Part shown: piece by piece, positions 27,496 to 35,521 of the stretch
Layout: every line of letters begins with the position of its first letter
How positions within the stretch are numbered: the stretch's first letter is position 1
DNA from: Shewanella carassii
Lineage (GTDB): Bacteria > Pseudomonadota > Gammaproteobacteria > Enterobacterales > Shewanellaceae
Reading direction: 5' to 3'
NCBI RefSeq assembly: GCF_002777975.1
Contig: NZ_NGVS01000023.1
Location: 131,700-195,699, forward strand
DNA length: 64,000 nt
Translations under genes and position numbers: made by a program
The notes under the pieces: model-generated
Seen by the model: only the letters and a program-made list of their open reading frames with translations
Told to the model about the DNA's origin: nothing
Databases searched by the model: none

Positions 27496-28101
27496 TTATT
27501 TCAGTGCGTGTCCCAGCGACTGCAGATAGGCGATCAGCGCCTGCAGCTCTGTCTTGCCTTCAACGGCTTTTTGGGCGCCTTCGATATCTTTATCTTCGTA
27601 TGGCACACCAAAACCACGCATCACTTCCATTTTCTTGGCTGTGTATTCACCTGTTAGGGTGTTTTCAGCAAGCCAAGGGAAGGCAGGCATGTTGGACTGA
27701 GGAACTACGGCACGGGGATCGATCAGGTGAACTTCATGCCATTTATCACTGTAACGACCACCCACACGGGCCAAGTCGGGACCGGTACGCTTGGAACCCC
27801 ACAGGAAGGGGTGATCCCAAACAGATTCACCGGCAACTGAATAGTGACCGTAACGTTCAGTTTCGGCACGCAGCGGACGGATCATCTGGCTGTGGCAGTT
27901 ATTACATCCTTCACGGATATAGATATCACGGCCTTCAAGCTGCAGAGCAGTGTAAGGCTTGAGACCGGCAACCGGCTCAGTGGTATCTTTTTGGAAGATG
28001 AGCGGCGTGATCTGCACCAGGCCACCAATACTGATGGCAATCACAGTGAAGATACCCAGCAGGCCGACGTTCTTCTCAACTATTTCATGATTGAATTTCA
28101 T
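27496..28101 (-). CDS. ccoO: cbb3 cytochrome oxidase monohaem subunit CcoO
   Basis: 201-residue membrane-anchored cytochrome c. The N-terminal helix ([19 protein letters not shown]) is followed by the haem motif CNNCH in [14 protein letters not shown] and the distal Met in [33 protein letters not shown] is the family signature. The gene follows ccoN by 12 bases. Confidence 0.97.
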   Translation of the reverse strand: MKFNHEIVEKNVGLLGIFTVIAISIGGLVQITPLIFQKDTTEPVAGLKPYTALQLEGRDIYIREGCNNCHSQMIRPLRAETERYGHYSVAGESVWDHPFLWGSKRTGPDLARVGGRYSDKWHEVHLIDPRAVVPQSNMPAFPWLAENTLTGEYTAKKMEVMRGFGVPYEDKDIEGAQKAVEGKTELQALIAYLQSLGHALK

Positions 28102-28113
28102 CGTTACTGCTCC

Positions 28114-29550
28114 TTATGCGGCTTTGGCTTCTGCGATGGCAGGCAGAGAGTCTTTAGGGGCATAAACAGTGCGCAGCACGTTGTAAGCCATGATCAGCAT
28201 ACCCGTTACGAAGAAACAACCACCCAGGAAGCGGACGAAGTAGAACGGATAAGAGGCTTCCAGGCTTTCAACAAAGCTGTAAGTCAGGGTGCCGTCTGCG
28301 TTCACAGCGCGCCACATCAGACCTTGCATTACACCGGAGATCCACATGGAAACGATATAAAGTACAGTACCAATTGTCGCCAACCAGAAGTGCAGGTTCA
28401 CCAGCTTAGTGGAATACATGCGGCCGTGGCCGAACAGTACTGGGATAAGATGGTACAGAGAACCGATAGACACCATGGCAACCCAGCCAAGTGCACCAGA
28501 GTGAACGTGACCAATGGTCCAGTCAGTGTAATGAGACAGGGCATTTACTGTCTTGATGGCCATCATAGGACCTTCGAAGGTAGACATACCGTAGAAGGAC
28601 AGTGACACCACCAGGAAGCGCAGAACCGGATCGGTACGCAGTTTATGCCAGGCACCGGACAGGGTCATGATACCGTTGATCATACCGCCCCATGAAGGTG
28701 CGAACAGGATCAGCGACATCACCATACCCAGAGACTGGGTCCAGTCGGGCAGGGCTGTATAGTGCAGATGGTGAGGACCGGCCCAGATATACAGGGCGAT
28801 CAGGGCCCAGAAGTGGACGATCGACAGACGATATGAGTAAACAGGACGTCCGGCTTGCTTGGGAACGAAGTAATACATCATTCCGAGGAAACCGGCAGTC
28901 AACAGGAAGCCTACCGCATTATGACCGTACCACCATTGCACCATGGCATCGACGGCGCCACTGTACAGTGAATAAGACTTCCACAGACTGACAGGAACAG
29001 CCATGGAGTTCACTATGTGCAATACGGCGACTGTGATAATGAAGGCGCCAAAGAACCAGTTAGCCACATAGATGTGGGAAGTGGTTCGTTTAATAATGGT
29101 GCCGAAGAACACGGCCGCATAGGCGATCCAGACTACGGCGATGGCGATATCAATAGGCCATTCCAGTTCGGCGTATTCTTTACTGCTGGTGATACCCAGC
29201 GGCAGTGTGATTACGGCCGAGAGAATGATGGCTTGCCAGCCCCAGAAGGTGAATGCAGCCAGTTTAGGTGCAAACAGACGGGTCTGACAGGTGCGTTGAA
29301 CGACATAATAGGATGTGGCGAAAAGGGCTGATGTGCCGAACGCAAAGATCACCGCATTGGTATGTAACGGTCTTAAACGACTGAAAGTTAACCAAGGAGT
29401 CTCAAAGTTCAGCTGTGGCCAGATTAACTGAGCCGCGATAAGTACACCTAATGACATACCAACTATGCCCCACAAAACTGTGGTTAGCGCAAATTGGCGG
29501 ACAACGGTGTAATTGTAATCAGCGCCTGTTGGCTGGGAATGGTTCATCAT
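28114..29550 (-). CDS. ccoN: cbb3 cytochrome oxidase catalytic subunit CcoN
   Basis: 478-residue haem-copper oxidase subunit I with 12 predicted membrane helices, holding haem b and the b3-CuB centre. Conserved His-bearing segments include [40 protein letters not shown] and [14 protein letters not shown]. High-affinity terminal oxidase for microaerobic respiration; in Shewanella oneidensis it is also the main aerobic oxidase. Two FNR-type sites lie 158 and 200 bases upstream. Confidence 0.97.
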   Translation of the reverse strand: MMNHSQPTGADYNYTVVRQFALTTVLWGIVGMSLGVLIAAQLIWPQLNFETPWLTFSRLRPLHTNAVIFAFGTSALFATSYYVVQRTCQTRLFAPKLAAFTFWGWQAIILSAVITLPLGITSSKEYAELEWPIDIAIAVVWIAYAAVFFGTIIKRTTSHIYVANWFFGAFIITVAVLHIVNSMAVPVSLWKSYSLYSGAVDAMVQWWYGHNAVGFLLTAGFLGMMYYFVPKQAGRPVYSYRLSIVHFWALIALYIWAGPHHLHYTALPDWTQSLGMVMSLILFAPSWGGMINGIMTLSGAWHKLRTDPVLRFLVVSLSFYGMSTFEGPMMAIKTVNALSHYTDWTIGHVHSGALGWVAMVSIGSLYHLIPVLFGHGRMYSTKLVNLHFWLATIGTVLYIVSMWISGVMQGLMWRAVNADGTLTYSFVESLEASYPFYFVRFLGGCFFVTGMLIMAYNVLRTVYAPKDSLPAIAEAKAA

Positions 29551-29707
29551 ATTGCTTCCACTGCTTATTACTTTTACTTGTTGTTCAGTAAAGTACTAGT
29601 CTTTACCTGTTATAAGTGACACTAACAAGCCCCTATTGCAGCGAGCCCGCTTTGTCAATGCCGTGATCTACATATTTGAAATAAAGTGTCAGGCGCAGCA
29701 ATGATAC

Positions 29708-29721
29708 TTGAGCTACATCAA
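29708..29721. promoter_or_regulatory. FNR-type site (TTGAGCTACATCAA)
   Basis: Matches TTGAT-N4-ATCAA at 9 of 10 defined positions (G for T at the fifth). It lies between divergent ccoN and a lipoprotein gene. Confidence 0.65.
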
Positions 29722-29749
29722 AAAAGATACCAATCTGCCGGACACATTA

Positions 29750-29763
29750 TTGATCCAGATCAA
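29750..29763. promoter_or_regulatory. FNR-type site (TTGATCCAGATCAA), perfect match
   Basis: All ten defined positions of the FNR consensus match. The site is 42 bases from the first and 47 bases before the lipoprotein start, so it could regulate either or both divergent units. The regulator gene, etrA, is 7 kb away. Confidence 0.85.
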
Positions 29764-29809
29764 ACTCGACAATAGAATGTTAACACCTTGCAGCATAAGG
29801 TGAAATTTT

Positions 29810-30271
29810 ATGCGTTACGTAACTCTCTCCAAGCTCGTTGGTGGTATTTTTAGTCTGTTTTTGCTCTTTGGGTGTGATCAGGCTCAAAATCAGATAACGA
29901 CCCAAGCTGGCCCAGACCTCAGTTTGTGTGATTTTTCCGTTACCGATTGTGTTAAAAAATTGGGTGAGCAGCAGATCTCCCTGATGCTAAACCCAAGCTT
30001 TGCCCCCAGCGAAAAGCCAATTCATTGGCAACTTAACTTCAGCAGCTCGGTTTCCAATCTCAAGCTTCGTCTTGAGGGGAGGGATATGTTTATGGGCGTA
30101 ATTCCAGTGGCAACATCAGTTACTGACGGAAAAGCATTTGAGGGCCAGATGATGTTTGGCTCCTGCAGCAGTGGCTATATGGTATGGCGCATGTTTGTCA
30201 GTTGGCAACAGGGAACAGAGCAATACTCCACTTGGTTCGACTTTCTCGCCGACAACCACAAGCAGAAGTAA
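29810..30271 (+). CDS. Hypothetical lipoprotein
   Basis: 153 residues. An N-terminal signal with lipobox LLFGC puts the lipidated Cys at residue 22. The mature part has three or four further Cys (SLCDFSVTDCVKK, GSCSSGY), suggesting disulfides in the periplasm. I do not recognise the family well; similar short lipoproteins sit beside ccoN in Shewanella. The perfect FNR site 47 bases upstream suggests anaerobic or redox control, which is inference. Confidence 0.75.
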   Translation: MRYVTLSKLVGGIFSLFLLFGCDQAQNQITTQAGPDLSLCDFSVTDCVKKLGEQQISLMLNPSFAPSEKPIHWQLNFSSSVSNLKLRLEGRDMFMGVIPVATSVTDGKAFEGQMMFGSCSSGYMVWRMFVSWQQGTEQYSTWFDFLADNHKQK

Positions 30272-30337
30272 AGGCATTCGGGTATAAACCTTCATGACTG
30301 CTTAACAAGTTGCGCCTAAGGTTCTCGCATAAGCGGG

Positions 30338-31915
30338 TTAAGGTTCGGCATCATCGCGCCAACTGTTTTTGATTTTGATGAAAACATCTATGTTATCAAC
30401 AAACAACCTTAAAAAGTCTGGGTCAAAATGGCGACCACTGCAGGACTGCATCTCACTCAGCACCTCATCGAGCGGCCAGGCAGGTTTATAACAGCGGGCA
30501 TGGGATAGGGCATCAAACACGTCGGCAATGGCCACGATTCTGGCGAATGGATGGATTTCATGACCCGAGAGGCCATTGGGATAGCCACTGCCATCGTACT
30601 TTTCATGGTGTTGCAAGGCAATGGTGCCGGCGGCTTTCAAAATAGGCCTTTCAGAATTGGCCAGGATCTGATGGCCGATTATCGGGTGTTGTCGCATCAC
30701 ATCCCACTCCATATCGTCCAGTTTTCCCGGTTTTAGCAATACATTGTCGGGAATGGCTATTTTCCCTATGTCATGCATGGGCGCAGCGCGCTTGAGCAGA
30801 TCAGCTTCGGTTTCTGGTAAGCCTGCTAACAATGCCAACTGATGGCAATACTCTGCCATACGCTTCACATGATTGGCCGCTTCCTTGGAGCGGCTCTCTA
30901 CCACATCACCGAGACGCAGGATCAGCTCCGACTGAGTATCCTCTACCTCTTGGTTCAACAACAGGTTTTCAAACGCCACCCCGACATTGATCGCAAAAAT
31001 GTCGATGAGTTGTTTATCCAGATCGGTCAACTGGCTGACCGAATCCATATAAAGCAGGTTGACCCAGTTATTTTTGGCCGGGAAGTAACCCACAAAACAA
31101 TCATCCCGGTAAAGACAACGTCGAGCATTCAAAGCTTCTTCCATCAGTGATTGAATATGGGAAGGCAAAGGTTTTTCATGATGGTTGGTAAACTCGCCTG
31201 TAGCGGCAAGGATATGAATTTTTTTGTTATGACCTGGCTTTGCTACTGCATCCATCGCATTGCAGCCGAGTATGGTGGTGGTGTCTTTGAGCTCAAGCAA
31301 GTTGGCCACCTGAGTCAGTAAACCATCGGCAAACTTGTGCAGGGTGCGGAGTTCAAACAGGCCAGAAGTCGCTCCGAGTACTCGTTCCAGTCCGCGACGA
31401 TGATTGAGCTGCATCTGCCGCGCCTGCTCAATTTCGGTAATGTCCCTGAAAGAGCGCAGGGCAGAGTAGACACTGGTTGTCAGCTTACGGGAGTCCAGCT
31501 CGGCCTTGGCTTTATAGTCATTGATGTCATAGTTGACTATCACGTCCTCTTCCGGTGCTTGCCCGGGTTGGCCGGTGCGGAGAATCAGCCTGATAGCTTT
31601 ATTTTGCAGCTTTTCGCGGATCCAACGCACTAACTCAAGCCCGGCATGATCCGTCTCCATCACCACGTCAATAAAGGCGACAGCCACATCCTCTTCGTCT
31701 TGCAGTAACTCTTTGGCCTGTTCACCACTGTAGGCGTTAATGAAATGCAAGCCACGGCCATCGAGCTTGAAACGGGAGAGGGCAAGTTTGGTGACCGTAT
31801 GTACGTCAGGTTCATCATCCACCACCAGTACCTTCCATGGGGGCAGGGTATCTGTGGTTGTTGAAGTTTTCTTTGAGGCAAATAGCGGGCCTTTCTTGGC
31901 CGTGTCGATCAGCAT
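30338..31915 (-). CDS. Response regulator with DUF3369 and HD-GYP domains
   Basis: 525-residue cytoplasmic signalling protein. The receiver domain (about residues 27-150, VLVVDDEPDVHTVT; phospho-acceptor Asp in VAFIDVVMET) is followed by the DUF3369 linker or sensor region (about 170-330) and a C-terminal HD-GYP c-di-GMP phosphodiesterase domain. The HD-GYP motifs are intact: HDIGKIAIPD and HHEKYDGSGYP, so it is likely active. Start ATG at 31913-31915 has a GGAGT site 7 bases upstream; the longer ORF start lacks one. No partner kinase is adjacent. Confidence 0.92.
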   Translation of the reverse strand: MLIDTAKKGPLFASKKTSTTTDTLPPWKVLVVDDEPDVHTVTKLALSRFKLDGRGLHFINAYSGEQAKELLQDEEDVAVAFIDVVMETDHAGLELVRWIREKLQNKAIRLILRTGQPGQAPEEDVIVNYDINDYKAKAELDSRKLTTSVYSALRSFRDITEIEQARQMQLNHRRGLERVLGATSGLFELRTLHKFADGLLTQVANLLELKDTTTILGCNAMDAVAKPGHNKKIHILAATGEFTNHHEKPLPSHIQSLMEEALNARRCLYRDDCFVGYFPAKNNWVNLLYMDSVSQLTDLDKQLIDIFAINVGVAFENLLLNQEVEDTQSELILRLGDVVESRSKEAANHVKRMAEYCHQLALLAGLPETEADLLKRAAPMHDIGKIAIPDNVLLKPGKLDDMEWDVMRQHPIIGHQILANSERPILKAAGTIALQHHEKYDGSGYPNGLSGHEIHPFARIVAIADVFDALSHARCYKPAWPLDEVLSEMQSCSGRHFDPDFLRLFVDNIDVFIKIKNSWRDDAEP

Positions 31916-32056
31916 CGGTCGGACTCCAATCAATTGAATAGTTTTGATTTACCTTTCAAAAGTGTAGTCCAAGCATCGGGAAGGGCTAGCAATAGCTCAC
32001 AAATTTACTGTTGTCTGGGAAAGGGGGATTTTCACCATCGTGCGGATCTACTATAT

Positions 32057-32071
32057 TGATAATCATTCTCA
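32057..32071. promoter_or_regulatory. Fur box upstream of the Cys-rich small gene
   Basis: TGATAAT C ATTCTCA matches the 7-1-7 Fur consensus (TGATAAT N ATTATCA) with one mismatch. It lies 16 bases before the next start codon. Confidence 0.7.
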
Positions 32072-32087
32072 TTAAAAGGGCGGCAGA

Positions 32088-32327
32088 ATGGAAACCAAAA
32101 GCAAAACAATATCGTATAAAACCGAGCAGGAAGTCTGCATGGCGATACCTATAGGTAAACTGGCTGAATTGATCCACAAGGGCGAATTATGTGCGGCGGA
32201 TTTTCGTTGTCTCGATAGCCAGTCCAAAAAACAAGTTTGGCAGTTGTGCCTTTGGTGTTGTAAACAAAAGGTGCATTGCGATCGTCAATGCAGCCAATGT
32301 GAGACTGGGATTGGTGCCGATAAATAA
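32088..32327 (+). CDS. Small Cys-rich protein, probably Fur-regulated, unknown function
   Basis: 79 residues. The first half (TISYKTEQEVCMAIPIGKLAELI...) looks like a short helical domain. The C-terminal third is Cys-rich: LCLWCCKQKVHCDRQCSQC has seven of its 19 residues as Cys or His. This spacing could bind metal or an Fe-S cluster. I cannot name a family. A near-consensus Fur box overlaps its probable promoter, so it should be induced by iron starvation. It ends inside an inverted repeat that probably terminates it. Next to it, in the same orientation, is a tyrosine recombinase. Confidence 0.65.
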   Translation: METKSKTISYKTEQEVCMAIPIGKLAELIHKGELCAADFRCLDSQSKKQVWQLCLWCCKQKVHCDRQCSQCETGIGADK

Positions 32328-32346
32328 CATTATCGGCACCAGTCAA
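32313..32346 (+). terminator. Terminator after the Cys-rich gene
   Basis: GGTGCCGATAA pairs perfectly with TTATCGGCACC around a 6-base loop, followed by an A-rich tract rather than a T-run. The stop codon lies within the hairpin. A very similar hairpin recurs in the prophage at 45623-45652. Confidence 0.5.
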
Positions 32347-32393
32347 AAAAGGGTAAAATCTATAATAATCATTGCTATAGAATAGGTTTCATC

Positions 32394-33698
32394 TTGGAAA
32401 AAAATCAGCCGTTAAGAGCCATGCCGCTGTTTGACAGTGCAGACTTGCTTTTGCAGGGCAATCCTGTGGTCAACAGCTATATTACCCAATTAAGCTTGGG
32501 TAAAGTGGCCGATGCGGGTATCTTGCTTGAACATGCCACCGATTGGCTTTACGAACAAAGAGACAGTGAAAACAACTACAAGGCTTATCGGAGTGAACTG
32601 ACGACCTTTTTTCACTGGTGTTTCGATGTTGCAGGCATATCTGCAGCCAATGTGGGCCGACGGGAAATGGGACGTTACGTGGCTTATTGCCAGGCGCCGC
32701 CGACTGATTTGGTCGGTTATTTCAACGTCCCACAATTCAAGACGGATAAGCTCAGTCAGAGCCGGGAACCCAATCCCAGCTGGCGACCGTTTATTGGCCG
32801 TAAGACGCTCGGCAAACCTTTGCCATACAGCCTGAGCGATAATGCCTTGAAGACGAAAATTGCAATACTTTCATCATTTTATACTTATCTTATGAGCGAA
32901 GAATATTGTGAGCGCAACCCGGCGCAGCTCTGGCTCAATCACAGCCGCTTTGCTAATAAGAGTAAGTTCAGGTTAGATCCTGCCGAAGAGCAACTCAAGG
33001 TGTTCAGTGAGTTGCAATGGTCTTATCTTGTGGCTTGCGTACAGCGCCTGGCTAAAGCCGAGCCAGCACAACACCAACGCAGTCTGTTCTTGATTAACCT
33101 GATGTACGGCTGTTATCTGCGGATCTCGGAAATTGCCGCTCGTGCCGGTTATGCGCCAACCATGAGTCAATTCAGGCGCCATAATCACAGCGGTATCTGG
33201 TATTTTCATATTCCCAGGAGTAAAGGCGGCAAGGCCAGAAACGTGGCGGTATCCAAGGCGTTGCTGCAATCACTGCAAAGTTACCGGCGCCATTTGGGGC
33301 TGAGCGATTATCCCGAAGCCAATGAAACCACGCCGCTGTTTATACGGCATCGAGCCGCCGGCCGTGGTCGGGAAAGTGGCGAGCTCAATGCCAACCTCGG
33401 CATACGTCAATTGCGGGATGAAATTCAGTTTTTGATCAACTGCGCCGCCGATGATGCCGAGAAGGATGGTTTTATCCGTGAAGCCAATGAAATGCGACAG
33501 CTCACTGCGCACAGCATCCGCCACACCGGGATCACCCATGACATCAATCTCAATGGCCGACCTTTATCCCATGTACAAGCTGACGCCGGTCATGAAAGCA
33601 TAGACACCACGTCGCAGTATCTGCACACCAGCCAGGAAGAAAGGCACCAGAGTGCATCGGCCAAGCCATTGGATAGACTGCAAGGAATTGAGAGTTAA
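32394..33698 (+). CDS. Tyrosine site-specific recombinase
   Basis: 434 residues, probable TTG start (32394). N-terminal SAM-like core-binding region (about 25-190), catalytic domain with Arg in YGCYLRISEIAAR, HSIRHTG (His-x-x-Arg), a later His in DAGHESIDTT and the nucleophile Tyr in SQYLHT. All key residues are present, so it should be active. It is larger than XerC or XerD (about 300) and has inserts. It ends 94 bases left of the attL core of the prophage, so it lies outside the element and is probably a resident chromosomal gene rather than the phage integrase. Confidence 0.85.
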   Translation: MEKNQPLRAMPLFDSADLLLQGNPVVNSYITQLSLGKVADAGILLEHATDWLYEQRDSENNYKAYRSELTTFFHWCFDVAGISAANVGRREMGRYVAYCQAPPTDLVGYFNVPQFKTDKLSQSREPNPSWRPFIGRKTLGKPLPYSLSDNALKTKIAILSSFYTYLMSEEYCERNPAQLWLNHSRFANKSKFRLDPAEEQLKVFSELQWSYLVACVQRLAKAEPAQHQRSLFLINLMYGCYLRISEIAARAGYAPTMSQFRRHNHSGIWYFHIPRSKGGKARNVAVSKALLQSLQSYRRHLGLSDYPEANETTPLFIRHRAAGRGRESGELNANLGIRQLRDEIQFLINCAADDAEKDGFIREANEMRQLTAHSIRHTGITHDINLNGRPLSHVQADAGHESIDTTSQYLHTSQEERHQSASAKPLDRLQGIES

Positions 33699-33705
33699 TG
33701 CTTGG

Positions 33706-33744
33706 AGGTTTAAGGTGGCTTAGGGAGGAAATCGCCTTAAACCT
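33706..33744 (+). terminator. Hairpin after the tyrosine recombinase
   Basis: AGGTTTAAGG (33706-33715) and CCTTAAACCT (33735-33744) form a 10-bp stem 8 bases after the recombinase stop. No T-run follows. Confidence 0.5.
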
Positions 33745-33791
33745 AGGATTACCGATGATTACTCTCCAGATTTCAAATAGCTGCACATATA

Positions 33792-33819
33792 AATGCGCAC
33801 AATGTATAGAAAGTTAAAG
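33792..33819 (+). other. attL: dif-like XerC/XerD site at the left end of the prophage
   Basis: XerC arm AATGCGCACAA (33792-33802), central hexamer TGTATA (33803-33808), and a degenerate XerD arm GAAAGTTAAAG (33809-33819; 7 of 11 match the dif XerD arm). The 16 bases ATGCGCACAATGTATA are shared exactly with the right-end site. In the simplest reading the XerC arm is chromosomal and the XerD arm is from the phage. Confidence 0.85.
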
Positions 33820-33851
33820 TAGATAAGCTACTGAGATGAAAAGGTGAAACC

Positions 33852-33873
33852 CCCGCAGCGAGAGGGCTGCGGG
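33852..33873 (-). terminator. Terminator of the left-end repressor gene
   Basis: CCCGCAGC/GCTGCGGG 8-bp stem with a 6-base loop. It lies 57 bases past the stop of the minus-strand regulator. Confidence 0.55.
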
Positions 33874-33929
33874 TATGTTGATGCGGTTATTTTTTAATGG
33901 CAAAAAATGCCACTTTTCACAATAAAATA

Positions 33930-34223
33930 TCAATCAAGAATCTCGCTATTTTCGCAGTAAGCGAGAGCCTCCAACACTTTTTCAAGCGAACGCTTTATTT
34001 GAGGGTCTTTCTTTCTCCAAATAACTGAATGTAAAACCAAAACTCCAAGTTTTATATCTAAAACCTCGGCAAATCGAACTAGAACCATATCATCTGGAAA
34101 ACTACGGTTTGTCCTCCAAGAGCTGATGCCAGTCTGTGAAAATCCAAATCTCTTCATTACTTGATAGTCAGAAGTTAACCCATATGCGGCTTTGATTAGA
34201 TCTAGCAGGTCTGAAGGTTTCAT
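33930..34223 (-). CDS. Phage helix-turn-helix regulator (DUF3693-like)
   Basis: 97 residues, minus strand, divergent from the lytic genes. The N-terminal half reads as a Cro/CI-type HTH: DYQVMKRFGFSQTGISSWRTN, then DDMVLVRFAEVLDI. The layout resembles DUF3693 proteins of filamentous and tailless marine phages. It probably represses or modulates the rightward operon from operators in the 190-base gap that follows. This element's lysogeny control is otherwise unknown, so the role is inference. Confidence 0.7.
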   Translation of the reverse strand: MKPSDLLDLIKAAYGLTSDYQVMKRFGFSQTGISSWRTNRSFPDDMVLVRFAEVLDIKLGVLVLHSVIWRKKDPQIKRSLEKVLEALAYCENSEILD

Positions 34224-34294
34224 GTTTTCTGTTCCTAGTTGTGTTCCTACATCAAGTGTATTTGTTGGTACGAAGGCTGTAAAAGGTACTTAAG

Positions 34295-34323
34295 CCTACG
34301 TTGCATAACTTAGACCTACGTTG
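34295..34323. promoter_or_regulatory. Twin operator CCTACGTTG, 20 bases apart
   Basis: CCTACGTTG occurs at 34295-34303 and 34315-34323, two helical turns apart, in the control region between the left regulator and the rightward operon. The same word, as its complement AACGTAGG, recurs at 46270-46277 before the right-end regulator. Confidence 0.6.
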
Positions 34324-34415
34324 TAACGTCCCTTTTGTTCCTTGTGTGGCGCGGGTCGCCGGATGCGTCCCGTTAGCCACAAACCAACCCAGGGAACCAA
34401 CAAGGAGAACGAATT

Positions 34416-34577
34416 ATGAAATACATCGAGATACCCGGAACCAATATCAGCGTCCCAAACTGGATGCCAAAGGAAGCGCGAGAAACCCTCGGCCGACCCA
34501 TCAGCAATGCCAAACTGCAACGCAATGCCATGCTGGCCACCCGCCTGAAGAAGAAGTTTTTCGGGGGTGCCAGATGA
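34416..34577 (+). CDS. Small phage protein, unknown (53 residues)
   Basis: First gene of the rightward operon, translated by hand. It begins MKYIEIPGTNISVPNWMPKE and has a basic C-terminal half (TRLKKKFFGGAR). A strong AAGGAGAACGAATT ribosome site precedes the ATG. Its stop overlaps the next ATG (ATGA). It is small and basic, and sits next to the control region, so a DNA-binding or regulatory role is possible but unproven. No family recognised. Confidence 0.6.
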   Translation: MKYIEIPGTNISVPNWMPKEARETLGRPISNAKLQRNAMLATRLKKKFFGGAR

Positions 34578-34894
34578 CCGAGTTCAATCTCAAAATAACC
34601 CCAGAAATGAGGGTGCAGCTTTCTTTTGCTGATTCGTTAACAGTCACAGTGCCGTTAGAAGAAGAAGTTGAAAATCAAATCCGCGAGTTAACCGCTGAGC
34701 TGTTCGCTGCTCGCGCTCACATCGAATTGCTACATGACGCAATCAACAAGGGTGATCTGCAAACCGCACGAATGGCCGCTTTCGAGTTTCTTGCTGAAAA
34801 AGTGCTTTTTGAGTTTGGGAAAACAGCACAACTGGCCGCTGGCGAGTTCGACAACGATGAAGCGCCATTTGGTAGTCCAGGGGGTGACGAATGA
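34574..34894 (+). CDS. Hypothetical phage protein, acidic (106 residues)
   Basis: Starts MTEFNLKITPEMRVQLSFAD at 34574, overlapping the upstream stop. A longer open frame upstream (from 34301) runs through the operator region and is not coding. The middle part, EEVENQIRELTAELFAARAHIELLHDAI, looks like an amphipathic or coiled-coil helix; the end is acidic (EFDNDEAPFGSPGGDE). Early-region position suggests an accessory replication or takeover function. No recognised family. Confidence 0.6.
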   Translation: MTEFNLKITPEMRVQLSFADSLTVTVPLEEEVENQIRELTAELFAARAHIELLHDAINKGDLQTARMAAFEFLAEKVLFEFGKTAQLAAGEFDNDEAPFGSPGGDE

Positions 34895-35100
34895 TTACCG
34901 CCGCCTCTTACGATGGAATAATCCACCTGAACCCAAATCCAGCACCTGTTGCACTGCCGTTTTATAGCGGCCAGTGCTCAAAGTGGCTTGAGCTTGCCAA
35001 TGACTACATCGAGCGCGGCAACCAAGCCAGCGCCAAGGGCTGTTTTGAAGTCGCGGCCGCCTATATGCGCCTGTCCATGCAAGCGCTAAGGGGGCAGTAA
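34891..35100 (+). CDS. Hypothetical phage protein (69 residues)
   Basis: ATGA overlap with the upstream gene and TAATG overlap with the downstream one. The second half (KWLELANDYIERGNQASAKGCFEVAAAYMRLSMQAL in pieces) is helical and resembles a short tetratricopeptide-like pair of helices. Function unknown. Confidence 0.55.
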   Translation: MITAASYDGIIHLNPNPAPVALPFYSGQCSKWLELANDYIERGNQASAKGCFEVAAAYMRLSMQALRGQ

Positions 35101-35357
35101 TGCAGTTATCGGCAAAGGGGCACAGGCAATTAGCTGAGGTGTACGAAAAACTCGCTTGGCGCTGTGTTAGAGCATCTCATTGGTATACGGGAAAGGTTGA
35201 AAATATAGAAAACCCTTTCGAGACGTATCTGAATGATAATCCAGAGCAGAGAGCTCGAATTTTAGAAAAAGCAGAAACGTGGATATTAAAAGCTGAACAC
35301 TTTAGCCGGTTGATACGGGTAAATATGGAAAAAGCCGGTAAAGGGGGTGAAGCATGA
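35100..35357 (+). CDS. Hypothetical phage protein (85 residues)
   Basis: Starts with TAATG overlap. Predicted mostly helical, beginning MQLSAKGHRQLAEVYEKLAW and ending RVNMEKAGKGGEA. It shares with the preceding gene an alternating-helix look (QLAEVYEKLAW / WILKAEHFSRLIR). Base composition is lower in GC than neighbouring genes. Function unknown. Confidence 0.55.
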   Translation: MQLSAKGHRQLAEVYEKLAWRCVRASHWYTGKVENIENPFETYLNDNPEQRARILEKAETWILKAEHFSRLIRVNMEKAGKGGEA

Positions 35358-35521
35358 CCCCTTACGCCCAATCGCTGGTCGATTACGTTTGCCAGCACAG
35401 TGGCCGCGACGAAGGCGCCGCAGCCTCCTTTCTGGATTCATGCCTTGATCCGCTTTGGCAAATGATGACCGAGCAGCCAAAGGCCGGAACCGTAACCGTT
35501 AACGAGGTGGCCGATGAATAG
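35354..35521 (+). CDS. Hypothetical phage protein (55 residues)
   Basis: A hand-translated ORF beginning MTPYAQSLVDYVCQHSGRDE and ending VTVNEVADE. It overlaps the previous stop by 4 bases and the Rep start by 8, so its reading frame is held by translational coupling. Acidic, one Cys pair (YVCQ and DSCL). Function unknown. Confidence 0.5.
   Translation: MTPYAQSLVDYVCQHSGRDEGAAASFLDSCLDPLWQMMTEQPKAGTVTVNEVADE

Noticed and set aside
27465..29331. Plus-strand open frames across ccoO and ccoN
   Set aside because: They are shadows of strongly coding minus-strand genes with haem and His motifs.
32394..33698. Integrase of the prophage
   Set aside because: It lies outside the attL core, and the att sites have dif architecture, so XerCD is the simpler agent. 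Not excluded as a helper.
34301..34573. N-terminal extension of the 106-residue phage gene
   Set aside because: The frame is open, but it runs through the operator region and overlaps a better-supported small ORF at 34416 with a strong ribosome site.
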